This document shows, piece by piece, positions 1 to 13,144 of a stretch of 64,000 bases of DNA. The first letter of the stretch is position 1. Every line of letters begins with the position of its first letter. Source of the stretch: Dugong dugon (Eukaryota > Chordata > Mammalia > Sirenia > Dugongidae); NCBI GenBank assembly GCA_030035585.1, contig CM057482.1, positions 59,586,828 to 59,650,827 of the forward strand, written 5' to 3'. The translations under genes and the position numbers were made by a program. The notes under the pieces are model-generated. The model did no database searches, was not told where the DNA came from, and saw nothing but the letters and a program-made list of their open reading frames with translations.

Positions 1-310
1 CAGGGCTGCTGGAGGACTCAGGTTTGCCTCAGTGGTACAGAATAATTATCCCAGACTTCTGTAGGTCTCCACCACCCATCTATCACTCTGTCATACTGTG
101 GTGGCTTGAATAATTAGCCAAGACTTCTATAACTCTCCAGCACCCATCTATCAGTCTGTCATACTGTGGTGGCTTGCATGATGCTATGCTACTGGTATTT
201 CAAATACCAGCAAGGTTATCTATGGTAGGGAGGTTTCAGCAGAGCTTCCTGACTTAAGACAGAGTAGGAAGAAAGGCCTGGTGTAATACCTCCTTAAAAT
301 TAGCCAATGA
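1..310 (+). mobile_element. RTE-derived non-autonomous element, 5' part (interrupted)
   Basis: The sequence resembles the 5' region of the afrotherian RTE LINE (matches to 'ttcaaataccagcaaggt' and 'agcttcctgac' type stretches, from memory). It includes an imperfect tandem copy of about 70 bp (about 56-118 and 123-180, each with 'atactgtggtggcttg'). It is cut at 310 by an L1 and resumes at 7864. The left end runs off the window. Confidence 0.6.
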
Positions 311-1741
311 GAGGGCGGGGCCAAGATGGCAGAGTAGTAAGATGCTTCCATTGGACCCTCTTCCAACAAAGACACGAAAAAACAAGTGATACGATTATAT
401 ATGGTAATCTGTGAGCCCTGAACATCAAAGGAAGAGTTGAGGAACTGGACTCAGTGGCTGGGGGAGGGAGAGACGGTTCGGAAGCAGCGAGGAGTTGCCA
501 CCCTGACCCGTCAAGAGCCTGAGCCCTTCAGGCCTGAGCAGCTCGGGAGTAAGCAGTGAGGCAGATAAACGGTGGTGCTGTGGAGGCGTGTTTTCTGCAC
601 CAGGAGAGATCCAGCACCAGAGAGTCTATAAGGCCACCCTTATAAGAACGAGTGAGAAGCAGCCCTCATCAGAGAAAGATAAGTAATTGCCTACGGCTTA
701 CCACAGGGATCAAAAAAATCCCCCTTAGGGAAAAACCTCTCTCGTATTTACCTCCCTGCTCCCTGCTCTGCACTGGGTCTCGGACTGGTTTCAACAATTG
801 CCGAGTCCCCTGGGCCGGATGTAGGATCCGTCACACACCCGGAGCCATTCTGTCTTAGAGAGAAAACCAATTAACCAACGGGAAAAAATAAACTGCAGAT
901 TCCCCTAAGCCAGGAACACAGGGTAGGCACAGCTCCTTTGCCTAGGCACAGGCATAAGAAATCCACAGACTTTGAGTGCCTCTCCCCTTGCATAGACTTC
1001 TGTGGGCTCATCGCAACAGCGTACACCCTCATTACTGCGGTACAACAGGGTATATACCAGAACTCTAACTTCAACTGTTTCAGCTGTGAAGTGGCAGGTT
1101 CTTGACATTTGACACTGCTCTGCCCATTAAGCAGGGTCTTCACCTACCCACATCAAGGGCCTGAATACTGGTGGCTCCACCCACGCCACCTAGCCACCTG
1201 CGACAGGGGCCCATGAAAAAAAGTTGACCCCCAGTCCTTACAGCCAACAGCATTCGGTGCTCATAGTCTGGCTGAAAAACCCACCCACCTACGTGCTCTA
1301 GGGAACAGGGACACACCTTCCTCCTGGACACTCGGGGGCAGCCGTCAGCCCCCTGCCTTGCTCAGAGTATGTCTCCCTGCTGCAACCAGATGCCTGTGCC
1401 TACACCAATCACCCATGCCTGTCTAGGACTGTAGCTGAGAGCCTACACCACACACTTGGTGGCTATCTACCTGGGCATCTGAGCTGAATCCATAAAGGAG
1501 GAGTGGGCGGCCTCCTGAGCTCCCATACCTAGTAACAGATCTAACCACCTGGTGACAGGACATTAGAGCTTCAAATGTGCCAATAATCAAACTACCTCAT
1601 CATGAGCAGCCTATTTGGGCATAGCAAAACAAAACAAGAAGCTAGGACACAGTAAGCAAACATAAAATAAATAAATATAATAACTTTTTGATGGCTCAGA
1701 GACAATAGTCAATATCAAATCACATAAAGAGGCAATCCATG

Positions 1742-2580
1742 ATGGCTTCAGCAAGCTCCCAAAATAAAGAATCCAGAAATTTTCAAGGTGAGTAAAATTT
1801 CCTGGAATTACCAGAGACAGAATACAAAAGATTAATATACAGAATTCTTCAAGAAATAATGAAGGAAATTAAGCAAAACACAGAACAGAGGAAATTAAAA
1901 AGATAAGAGAAGAGCATAATGACAAATTTAATAGGCTGCAAGAATCCATACAGAGAAAGCAATCAGAAATCCAGAATATTAACAGTAATTTTTCAGAAAC
2001 AGACAACTCAACAGAAAGTCATAGGAACAGAATTGAGGCAATGGAAGTCAGAATTAGTGAGACTGAAGATAAAGCACTTGACATCAACTTATCCGAGGAA
2101 AAATCAGATAAAAGGATCAAAAGAAATGAAGAAACCCTGTGAATTCCATGGGACTCTATCAAAAGGAATAACCTACAAGTGATTGGAGTACCAGAACAGG
2201 GGGGAATAACAGAAAACACAGAGAGAACTGTTGAAGATTTTTTGGCAGAAATATTCCCTGGTATCAGGAAAGCTGACGAGATATCTATCCAAGATGCTCA
2301 TCGAACCCCACATAAGGTAGATCCCAAACGAAAGTCACCAAGACATATTATAACCAAACTTGCCAAAACTAAACAGAGAATTTGAAGAGCAGCTAGGGAT
2401 AAACAAAAAGTCATCTACAAAGGAAAGTCAATAAGAATAAGCTCTGACGACTCAGCAGAAACCATGCAGGAAAGAAGACAGTGGGATGACATATATAAAG
2501 CCTTGAAGGAAAAAAAACTGCCAGCCAAGAATTATATAACCAACAAAACTGTCTCTCGAACATGATGGCAAAATTAGGGC
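1742..2580 (+). pseudogene. L1 copy 1 ORF1 (RNA-binding protein) remnant
   Basis: The start ATG at 1742 (MASASSQNKE) is kept, but the frame is broken repeatedly. Recognisable pieces include VIGVPEQG and 'DAHRTPHKVDPKRKSPRHII', the conserved end of the ORF1p RRM and its C-terminal domain, near 2180-2385. ORF1p is a trimeric nucleic-acid chaperone in intact L1s. Confidence 0.8.
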
Positions 2581-3111
2581 ATTTCCAGTTAAACAGAAGT
2601 TTAGCGAATTTGGAAAAAACAAAACAAAATTACAAGAAATAGTAAAGGGAGTCCTCAGGTTAGAAAATCAGTCACATTAGATAACAACACAAGACTAGAA
2701 CACAGGACAGAGCAACCAGATATCAACCCAGACAGAGAAGTCACAAAAGTAAATCAAAACTGAAACACAGAAAGTAGGGAAACAGATGTCAATATGTAAA
2801 AGATGACAACATTAAAACAAAGAAGAGGGACTTGAAAAATGTAGACATACATTTTTCATATGGAGAGTAAGTCAAGGCAATATAAAGAAATAAAAGACTG
2901 GTATAAACTTAGAAAAATAGCGGTAAATATTAAGGTAACCACAAAGGAAAGTAACAATCCTACGAGTCAAAACGAAAAACTAGAAACATATAAAGACTCA
3001 GCAAACACAAAATCAACAATGAAAAAGATGAAAAGAAAATAAAGAAAAACGACTCAGCACAGAAAATTAAGTGGAACAAACTGTGAACAACACACAAAAA
3101 AAGACATCAAA

Positions 3112-6100
3112 ATGACAGCACTAAACTCATACCTATAAATAATTATGCTGAATGTAAATGGATTAAATGCACCAATAAAGAGACAGAGAGCAGCAGACTG
3201 CATAAAAAAACACGATCCGTCTATATGCTGCCTATAAGAGACACACCTTAGACTTAAAGACACAAAGAAACTAAAACTCAAAAGGATGGAAAAAAATATA
3301 TGAAGCAAACAACACTCAAAAAAGAGCAGGAGTTGCAATATTAATCTCTGACAAAATATACTTTAAAGGAAAATCCTCCACAAAGGATAAGGAAGGGCAC
3401 TATATAATGATGAAAGGCTCAATACACCCGGAGGACATAACTATAATATTTATGCACCCAACGACAGGGCTCCAAAATACATAAAACAAACTCTAACAGC
3501 ACTGAAAAGAGAGACAGACAGATCCGCAGTAGTAGTAGCACACTTCAACACACCACTTTCGGTGAAGAACAGAACATCCAGAAAGTAAACAAAGACACGG
3601 AAGAGCTAAATGCTACAATCAACCAACTTGATCTCATAGACATATATCGAACACTCCACCCAACAGCAGGCAAGTATACTTTCTTTTCCGACGCACATGG
3701 AAGATTCCCCAGAATAGACCACATATTAGGCGATAAAGCAAGCCTTAACAAAATCCAAAGTATTAAAATACCACAAAGCATCTTTTCTGACCATAAAGCC
3801 ATAAAAGTAGAAATCAACAACAGAAAAAGCAAGGAAAAAAAATCAAACACATGGAAACTGAACACCTTGCTCAAAAATTACTGGGTTATAGAAGAAATTA
3901 CAGATGGAATAAAGAAATTCATAGAATCAAACAAGAATGAAAACACATCCTACCAGAACCTTTGGGACACAGCAAAAGCAGTGCTCAGAGGTCAGTTTAT
4001 AGCAACAAATACACACATCCAAAAAGAAGAAAGGGCCATAATGAAAAAATTAACCCTACAACTGGAACAAGTAGAAAGAGAGCAGTAAAAGAAGCCCTCA
4101 GGGGCCAGAAGAAAGGAAATAATAAGAATCAGAACAGAATTAAATGAAATAGAGATGAGAAAAACAACTGAAAGACTTAACAAGACCAAAAGCTGGTTCT
4201 TTGAAAAGATCAACAAAATTGATAAACCATTAGCCAAACTGACAAAAAAAAAACAGGAGAGGAAGCAGATAACCCATATAAGAAATGAGATAGGTGATAT
4301 CACAACAGACCCAACTAAAATTAAAAGAATCGTAACAGAATACTATGAAAAACTGTACTCTAACAAATTTGAAAACCTAGAGGAAACGGACAAATTTCTA
4401 GAAACTCACTACCTGCCTAAACTACCACAGAGGTAGAACAACTAAATAAACCTATAACGAAAGAAGAGATTGAAAAGGTAATTAAAAAATAACCAATAAA
4501 AAAAAGCCCTGGCCCGGATGGCTTCAATGGAGAATTCTAACCACCTTTCGGAGAAGAGTTAACAACAATACTACTAAACGTATTTAAGAGCATAGAAAAG
4601 GACAGAATACTCCCAAACTCATTCTATGAAGCCAGCATAACTCTGATACCAAAACCAGGTAAAGATACCACAAAAAAAAGAAAATTACAGACCAATATCC
4701 CTCATGAACATTGACGCAAAAATCCTCAACAAACTCTAGCCAATAGAACTCAGCAACATATCAAAAAAATAATTCACCATGATCAAGTGGGATATATAGC
4801 AGGTATGCAGGGATGGTTCAACATTAGAAAAACAATCAATATAATCCATCACATAAATAAAACATACAAAAGACAAGAACTACATGGTCTTATCAATCGA
4901 TGTACAAAAGGCATTTGACAAAGTCCAAAACCCATTCATGACAAAAACTCTCAACAAAATAGAAAGGAAATTCCTCAGTATAATTAAGGACATTTGTACA
5001 AAGCCAACAGCCAACATCATCCTAAATGGAGAGACTTTGAAAGCATTTCTTTTAAAAACGGGAACCAGACAGACATGCTCTTTACCACCACTCTCATTCA
5101 GCATTGTGCTGGAGGTCCTACCCAGATCAATTAGGCTAGAAAAAGAAATAAAGGGCATCCATATTGGTAGGGAAGAAGTGAAATTATCTCTATTTGCAGA
5201 TGATATGATCTTATACACAGAAAACCTCAAAGATTTCACAAGAAAACTACTGGAACTAATAGAAGATTTTAGCAATGTCAGGATACAAGATAAACATACA
5301 AAAATCAGTTGGATTCCTTTACACCAACAAAGAGAACCTCAAAGAGGAAATCACCAAATCAAAACCATTTACAATAGCGCCCAAGAAGATAAAATACTTA
5401 GGAATAAATCTAACCAGAGATGTTAAAGGTCTATACAGTGAAAACTACAAGACACTACTACAGAAAACCAAAAGACCTGCACAAGTGGAAAAACATACCT
5501 TGCTCATGGATAGGTAGACTCAATATAGTGGAAATGTCAATTCTACCCAAAGCGATCTACAGATACAATGCAATTCAGATCCAAATTCCACCGGCATTTT
5601 TTAAGGAGATGGCGAAACAAATCACCAGCTTCATATGGAAAGGGAAGAGGCCCCAAATAAGTAAAGTCATTACTCAAGAAGAAGAACAAAAGTGGGAGGC
5701 CTCACACTATCTGATTTTAGAACCTATTATACTGCCACAGTAGTCAAAACAGCCTGTACTGATCCAACAACAGATACATACACCAATGGAACAGAATTGA
5801 GAATCCAGACACAAATTCATTTACCTATGAGCAGCTGATATTTGACTAAGGCCCAAAGTCTGTTAACTAGGGAAAAGAGTCTCTTTAAAAAATGGTGCTG
5901 ACATAACTGGATACCCATCTGCAAAAAACTGAAACAAGACCCATACTTCACACCATGCACAAAAACTAACTGAAAAAGGATCAAAAACTTAAATATAAGA
6001 TTGAAAATGATAAAGAACGTGGAAGAAAAAATAGGGAAAATGCTGGGAGCCCTAACACATGGCATAAACACAATACGAACCATAAGTAACAATGCACAAG

Positions 6101-6854
6101 CAGCAGAAGAGAGACTAGATAAATGGGAGCTCCTAAAAATCAAACACGCTCATCAAAAGACTTCACCAAAAGAGTAAAAAGACAACCCACAGACTGGGAA
6201 AAAATTTTTGGCTAAGACAAATCCGATCAGCGTCCAATCTCTAAAATCTACAAGATACTGCAAAACCTCAACAACAAGAAGACAAATAACCCAATTAAAA
6301 AATGGGCAAAGGATATGAACAGGCACTTCACCAAAGAAGATATTCAGGTGGTTAACAGACACATGAAGAAACGCTCACGATCATTAGCCATTAGAGAAAT
6401 GCAAATCAAAACTACCATGAGATATCATCTCACCCCAACAAGGCTAGCATTAATCCAAAAAACACAAAACAATAAATGCTGGAGAGATTTTGGAGAGACT
6501 AGAACACTTGTACACTGTTGGTGGGAATGTAAAATGCTACAACCACTTTGGAAATCAATTTGGCGCTTCCTTAAAAAGCTAGAAACAGAAGCGCCATACA
6601 TTCCAGGTATCCCACTCCCCGGAACATATCCTAGAGAAATAAGAGCCATCACACAAATAGATGTATGCACACCCGTGTTCATTGCAGCACTGTTCACAAT
6701 AGCAAAAAGATGGAAACAACCTAGGTGCCCATCAATGGAAGAATGGATAAGTAAATTGTGGTATATCTACACAATGGAATACTACGCAACGATAAAGAAC
6801 AATGATGAAGCCGTGAAACATAACATGGAGGAAGCTGGAGGTCATTATGCTTAG
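3112..6854 (+). pseudogene. L1 copy 1 ORF2 (endonuclease/reverse transcriptase) remnant
   Basis: Reads from the APE-type endonuclease start (about 3112) through reverse transcriptase to the Cys-rich C-terminal part. The RT catalytic box FADD is preserved at 5193-5204. At least eight frame breaks split it, the longest open piece being about 180 codons (4884-5426). The terminal part (6315-6854) is still open and includes '[13 protein letters not shown]' of the zinc-knuckle region. Confidence 0.88.
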
Positions 6855-7863
6855 TGAATTTAGTCAGTCACAGAAGGACAAATATTGTATAAGACCACTA
6901 TTATACGAACTCAAGGAAAGATTTAAACACAGAAGAAAACATTCTTTGATGGCTACGAGGGTGGGAAGGGAGGGTGAGGGTTATTTCCTAACTAGATAGT
7001 AGATAACAATTATCTTAGGTGAAGGAAAGGACAGCACACTACAGAGGAAGTCAGCACAACTGGACTAAAGCAAAGCTAAGAAGTTTCCTGAATACAATCA
7101 ATTTGTGGGACACAGTCGCAGGTGTAGGGGTCTGGGGACCATGCTTTCAGGGCACATCTACGTCAACTGGCATAACAGAGGTTATTACAAAAATGCTCTA
7201 CATTCTACTTTGGTGAGTCATGTCTGGGGTCTTAAAAGCTTGCAAGCAGCCATTTAAGATGCATCAATTGGTTCTAAACACCTAGAGTAAAGGAGAATGA
7301 AGAACATCAAAGACACAAGGAAAGTAATAGCCCAAGAGACAGAAAGGGCCACATAAACCAGAGACTTCATCAGCCTGAGAGGCCAGAAGAACTAGATGGT
7401 GCCCAGCTACCACCAATGACTGCCCTGACAGGGAACACAACAGAGTCCCTGATGGAGCAGGGAAAAGGTGGAGTGCAGAACTCAAATTCTGGCAGGAAGA
7501 CCAGACTTAATGGTGTGACTGAGACTGGAGGAACCCCGGAAAGCATGGCCCTCAGACTCTCTTGTCGGACCAGAACTAAAACAATTTCCAGAGCCAAATA
7601 TTCAGACAGGGATTGGACTGGACTGTGGGATGTAAAGTGATAGTCGTGAGGAGTGTGCCTCTTGGCTCAGGTAGATACAAGAGACTAAAGGGGCAGCTTC
7701 TTTCCAGAGGTGAGATGGGAAGGAAGAGAGGGTTAGGAGCTGTTTGAATGGACATGAGGAATCAGAGGTGGAAAGGAGGTGTGTGCTGTCATAGTACGGG
7801 GAGAGCAATTAGAGTCACATAACAATGTATGTATAAATTTTTGTATGGGAATGAACAAACAAA

Positions 7864-8095
7864 AAAATTAGCCAACGAAAAACCCTATGCATCCCAACAG
7901 AATATTGTCTGATATACTGGTGGAAGAGGTTGGAAGACACTCAAAATACACAGTGGAGACAACAATGGACTTGAGTGTACCAACGATCATGTAGATGGCA
8001 CAGGTCCATGCAATGTTTCATTCTGTTGCACATGGGGTCGCCGTGAGTCAGAACCAATTCAGTGTCAACTAACAACAACATTATCAGCTCTGGAC
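7864..8095 (+). mobile_element. RTE-derived non-autonomous element, 3' part
   Basis: Resumes after the L1 with the repeated target site AAAATTAGCCAACGA and ends in an RTE 3' terminus ('gtcgccgtgagtcagaacc' and a CAACAACA tail). The 5' and 3' parts together lack the endonuclease and reverse transcriptase, so it is an internally deleted, non-autonomous copy. Confidence 0.6.
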
Positions 8096-9039
8096 CCATC
8101 TAACAGATCTAAACCAAGACCCAAAAGGGGAAAACTGTCTCAGAGTAACTGAACTGCATCCAGCAACAAAGCACAAGAAGACTGATAGACATGTAAAAAC
8201 TCTCCAGCAACATACAGAATAAAATTCACAATAATGGCATCCAATCAAAAATTACCAGGAAGGTAGAAAAGCAGGAAAATACATGCAAATACAAAAATAA
8301 TGATTAGGAAAATCAGCTGCTGAAAACTGATGCAGAACTGACCCTGAAGTTAGAATCAGCAGACAAGAAATTTAAAACACTTATTGTAGCTGTATTCTTT
8401 ATGTTCAAAAAGGTAACTAGAGACAGAAAAGATATAAAAACGCCCAAATCAAACTTCTAGAGCTGAAACTACAATGTCTAAGATTAAAAACATACTGATG
8501 GGATTAACTGCACATTAGAAAACAAAGAAGAGATTAATGAATCTGAAGACACAGCAGTAGAAACAATCCAAAATAAAACTCAGAGAAAACAAGTTTCCAG
8601 TGGGGAAATTTCAACAGACCTAATAAATATGGAAGCAGAGTTCCCAAAGGAGAGGAGAGAAGAACATAGGGGGGAAAAAAAAAAACCACTTGAAGAAATA
8701 AGTGAGTTTTCCAAATTTGAGGAAAACTATAAAACCACAAATCCAAGAAGCACAACAAACCAAGAGCATAATAAACATAAAGATAATACACCAAAAGGCT
8801 AAAGCAGAAAATTCACATGAGCATATTAATAGATGCAGAAAAAGTATGGCAGAATCCAATACACATTCATGATAAAAACTCTCAGCTAATTAGGAAAAGA
8901 GGTGAATTTTCTTATTTTTAACAAAGATCTTCAAAAACCCACAGCTAACCTCATAGTTAACAGTGAAAGACAGAAGGCATTTACTCTAAGATTATGAACT
9001 AGCAAGGATGTCTGTTGTCACCACTCTTACTCAACATAG
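8096..9039 (+). mobile_element. Old L1 (HAL1-like) fragment, first part
   Basis: Degraded L1 5' UTR/ORF1-type sequence joined near 8860 to ORF2 reverse-transcriptase sequence ('attcatgataaaaactctc', then 'actcaacatagta' at the end). A DNA transposon interrupts it at 9040; it resumes at 9780, then continues after L1 copy 2. Strongly diverged, so older than its neighbours. Confidence 0.65.
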
Positions 9040-9041
9040 TA

Positions 9042-9777
9042 CAAGTTGCCCTGGCTTACAACGGGGTTCCATTCCAATGACTCTGCCATAAGTTAGTTCT
9101 GACGCAAATCAAATACCTTGCTTTTTCTTTTTTAGTTTTTAGTTTTCATTATTATTGCCTTTTATTATCAGTATCTTTATAAATCTGATCTCTGTCTTTG
9201 AGGGCTGGAAATATTACGTATAAACTTATAGATATATTTTAAGGCATACATAAAAAATACACAAATCATAAAAATTTACTCTGACAATGAAAAAGAGGTA
9301 GACAATGTTGGCATTTTGTCAGTTTCAGTAATAACTCCACTGTGGGAGGTTCTGGATCATCTGTATTATCCCTGGTAATGAGGATGGATGGCATTTCTAG
9401 TCAGAAGATTAGTGAAAGTTGTCTGTATGGCCCTTTCCTTTTTTTCTTCATACATTTCACGGTATATCTCACTGCTTCCTAAATCTGCTTATCGACTTTA
9501 GCAAAGTGATCAGCATTTCGTTCCATGTTTTCAAGCAACTGAAGCCCCTGATTTAGTTTAAAAAACTAAATCTATACGGCAGTATTTTAACAGTAAATCA
9601 TAAAATTGAACATCTGCCAGTGAACATCTGAGAATGATAACATCAGTAAATTATGCATTGCAACACTCTATATAGTACATATTACTAATACTAAGACATT
9701 GGGGAAAAAAAAAAAACCAGACAGTTTCAAGTGTGGTTTGCTGTAACTCGAATACGTCCTAACTTGGGGACTACCTA
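9042..9777 (+). mobile_element. Tigger-like DNA transposon, non-autonomous, TA target site
   Basis: A 736-bp insertion in the old L1: the L1 text '...caacatag' and 'ctgaaagtcctgg' is split by it with a TA on both sides (9040-9041, 9778-9779). The ends are imperfect inverted repeats related to 'taggtagtccccaagttagg'. The same ends occur at 38298-38663. No transposase frame remains. The strand is arbitrary. Confidence 0.7.
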
Positions 9778-9779
9778 TA

Positions 9780-10044
9780 CTGAAAGTCCTGGTCACTGCA
9801 ACAAAGCAAGAAGAGGAAATAAAAGGCATGCACACTAGTTAGAAAGAAATAAAACTGCCCATGTTTAAAGATAACATATTGTTTACATAGAAAATCACAA
9901 GGAATCTACTTCAAGTCCTACTAAGTGAATTCAGCAACGTCGCAAGAAACAAGAAAAATGTACAAAAACTAATTGCATTTCTATACATAAGCAATAAATG
10001 TGTAGAAAGTAAAACTAAAAATATACTACCATTTACAATCATTC
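9780..10044 (+). mobile_element. Old L1 fragment, second part
   Basis: ORF2 sequence continuing from 9039 ('ctgaaagtcctggtcactgc' onward), cut at 10044-10060 by L1 copy 2. Confidence 0.65.
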
Positions 10045-11745
10045 AAAAAAAAGTACACAGGAGACTTGCAGGCAAGACGTCACTCTAGGCAGACGCACCA
10101 CGCCATCCCTTTACGGCAAAGATCCGAAAAACTAAGTCAAACCGAGAAAACAGCAATCCTGAAACCCTAAGCATCAAATGAAGAGATCAACAACTCAGCC
10201 AAGCACCAAATGGAATAAGAAACTGACAGAGAACAAAGCGCGAAGAGAGATACATGCAGAGGTCCCCTATCAGCTAACGCAGCATGTATCCACCAACTTG
10301 GACTCCTGTCAGAGACCACCGAACAGGGGCTACAAGAAAGCAGCTTCATAGAGCTTCCAGCAGGAGACAGAACAACCAGTAACCAGCAATATACGCCTTC
10401 ACACCCCCACCTTCTTTACCCCCACTCGACCTCCTCTGCTTCCCGCGGCCAGAGTCTCTTGGCCAGGAAGCACCAGCTGCTTGGATTCTACCCGCCCGCC
10501 CACACTGGCGGACTCCCTGACTGCCATTTGTTGGCTGATGGTGTTGCTTTTTTCTGCTTCTTTTGATTTCTTCCTTACCTCTCACCACGTCCCCCTCCTT
10601 TCTCTCAAATACCTGGCTCTGGGCGCCATCTTTCCTTCTTCCTGAAATGCTGTGAAACTCCGCTTGAGTGTGAAACTCCTTCCCAGTCCGTGCTGCCACG
10701 ATGGTGGGATCCCGCGACTTTATTTATTTTTTTTAATTGTTCGTTTGTTTACTTTTTCTTTTCTCAAATTGGGAGCCCATTCTAGTCAGGCAGTACTACG
10801 CAGCTTGGGACCTAACCCCTCAGTTTCCGCAGACGCACAGAGGGATCCTTTAGAGCACTTCTATTTCTGTGACTTTTTTTCTGTTTTTTGGGGGGTTGTT
10901 GTTCTTCTTTGTTTTTTTAATTGGTTTTGCTTCCTTTTCCATCTTTCTCCCTTTTTGTCTTTCCTCCTTACTCAGTTTCTCATCTCTCTATACCTTCCTT
11001 CTCTTCCTGTCCCCTGAACACCTAGCGCTGAGTGACACCTCTACACCTTCAAGGCAGGCTGTACTTCAACGCCTACAAGCAACTTCCCCAGACTTCATAG
11101 CCACATCGGTGGGATCCCTGGGAGATTTTCTTTTCTTTTTTCTTTCTAATTCTTACTTATTCATTTTTTACTTTTCTTTTTTTCTTTTTCTTCTCCTTTT
11201 TGCTTTTCTCCATTTTACACCCTCTCATCTCCCTACTCCAATGGCAAGCTCCCATAGCACTCATTTTTGTTTGTATGTTTTTGGCTCCGGTTCCTCTCTC
11301 CTCTTTCCCATACCCATCTTGGCTCCACATATCACAATCTCCCCACTCCATCCCACCAAACTGCACCATACACTTAACATCACACCATCAAGCAGCACAG
11401 ACACAGCCTACTGGAACTTGTCGTGCACTGATTTACCAGCCCGCCTTCGTGGCTGTAGTAAGTGCCACAAACAACCCATCCCAGCAACTCCTCTTCAGAT
11501 AGACCTGCCCTGCTGCACCATATCTGAGCGACTGACCCTGCCAATTGGAGAAAGAAGCAAAAAGTACTGTGCCCACAGACAAGCAAACAACAAACAACAC
11601 ACAGCCCGCCAGCTCAGATATACCCAAATAAAAAAAAAAAAAAAGGACGAAACAAACAAATCAACAATAAATAAACCAGAAAAATAACTACCGAATGCCC
11701 CAAAGACAGCAGACAATATCAAAACATTTACAAAAACAGGACAGG

Positions 11746-12640
11746 ATGGTTCCAGTAGGCGTCCAAAATAAAACAGCAGCTTATTTTCAAGTAGAAGAAA
11801 AAGCACTAGAACTACCTGATGGGGAATTCAAATCTCTAATACTCAGAGTTCTCTAAGAGTTGAAGGAAAAAGCAGACAAAAATAGGGAAAAAATAGACAA
11901 ATTCATGGAAAATGCAGACAAAAAAATGCAATAATTCAGGAAAATAAGGCAGGAACAAAACACCAAAATAAATTTACAACTGGAATTCATACAAAAACAA
12001 AAATGAAAAATACAAAACATAAACAAGATTTCAGAAATGGACAGTGTCATAGAAGGGCTTAGGAGGAGATTTGAAACAGTGGAAGACAGGAGTGAAATTG
12101 AAGACAAACACTTGGATAAAACTCTGTGGAAAACTCAGAGAAAAGAACAAGAAAAATGAAGAAACCCTGAGAATTATGTGGGATACAATCAAAAGCAAAA
12201 ATTTTCGAGTGATCAGAGTTCCAGAACAAGGTGAGAAAACAGAAAACAGAGAGGATCATTGAAGAACTGCTGACAGAAAACTTCCCCAATATAATGAAAG
12301 ATGAAAAGCTGGCCATCCAAGAAGCTCAATGAACCCCATATAGTATAGACCCCAAAAGAAAATCACTAAGACATATCATAAATACATTCGCCAAAACCAA
12401 AGACAAACAATCCTGAGAGCATCTGGAGAAAAACAAGAAATCACTTACAGAGAAGAAACAATAAGACTAAGTTCGGATTCTTCGGCAGAACCTATGCAGG
12501 CAAGAAGGCAATGGGATGACATATATAAAACCTTGAAAGAATAAAATTACCAGTCAAGAATAATATATCAGGCAAAACTCATTCAGATATGATGGTGAAA
12601 TTAGGACATTTCCAGATAAACAGAAATTACAGGAATATGT
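11746..12640 (+). pseudogene. L1 copy 2 ORF1 remnant
   Basis: Starts MVPVGVQNKTAAYFQVEEKA at 11746 and is soon interrupted by an in-frame stop. Conserved ORF1p pieces follow (VIRVPEQGEKTENRE near 12210-12255, then the 'aatgaaccccatatagta' region). Not translatable as one protein. Confidence 0.78.
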
Positions 12641-13144
12641 AAAAGCAAACCAAACTTACAAGCATTATTAAAGGGAGTCCTTCGATTGAGAACAAACCAC
12701 TTCAGCTCACACGCTGAACCTAGGATGCAGGACTGTAACAGCCAGATAGCAATCTACAAAATGGAACTCTCAAGGACTATCCAAACCCAAAAGAAATACA
12801 ACAGGGAATCAGAGCAGTTAATCTGTACATGACAACAACATCAGAAGAATAAAAGAGGGAATAAACGGCATAGGTATAGAACCTTCTAATGGAGAGGAAG
12901 GCAGGCGATACCAAGTAATAACAGACTGCTTCAAACTTAGAAAGATACGGGTAAATTCCACAGTAACCACAAAGAAAGTTAACAAACCTACTCATAAAAA
13001 ATAAAGACGAAAAACATAAAGTCTCAGTAAAAACAAAACCTACAGAAACATAACAAATGAAAAAAAAATCCACAAACAAAAGTAACTCAGCACGAGAGAG
13101 TAAGAACAAAGAAAACTTCAGCACCACAAAAAGAGCACTACAAA

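Larger units (their letters stand above)
311..7863 (+). mobile_element. L1 LINE, nearly full length, inactive (copy 1)
   Basis: Begins at 'gagggcggggccaagatggc', the expected L1 5' end, and runs through a GC-rich 5' UTR, ORF1 remains, ORF2 remains and a 3' UTR to a short A-rich tail. It is flanked by a 15-bp target-site duplication (296-310 and 7864-7878, one mismatch). Both ORFs contain several stops and frameshifts, so it cannot move now. Confidence 0.9.

Noticed and set aside
10869..11687. 272-codon open frame as a membrane protein
   Set aside because: It is low-complexity T/C-rich DNA in the 5' UTR of L1 copy 2, which reads as Phe/Leu/Ser by chance.
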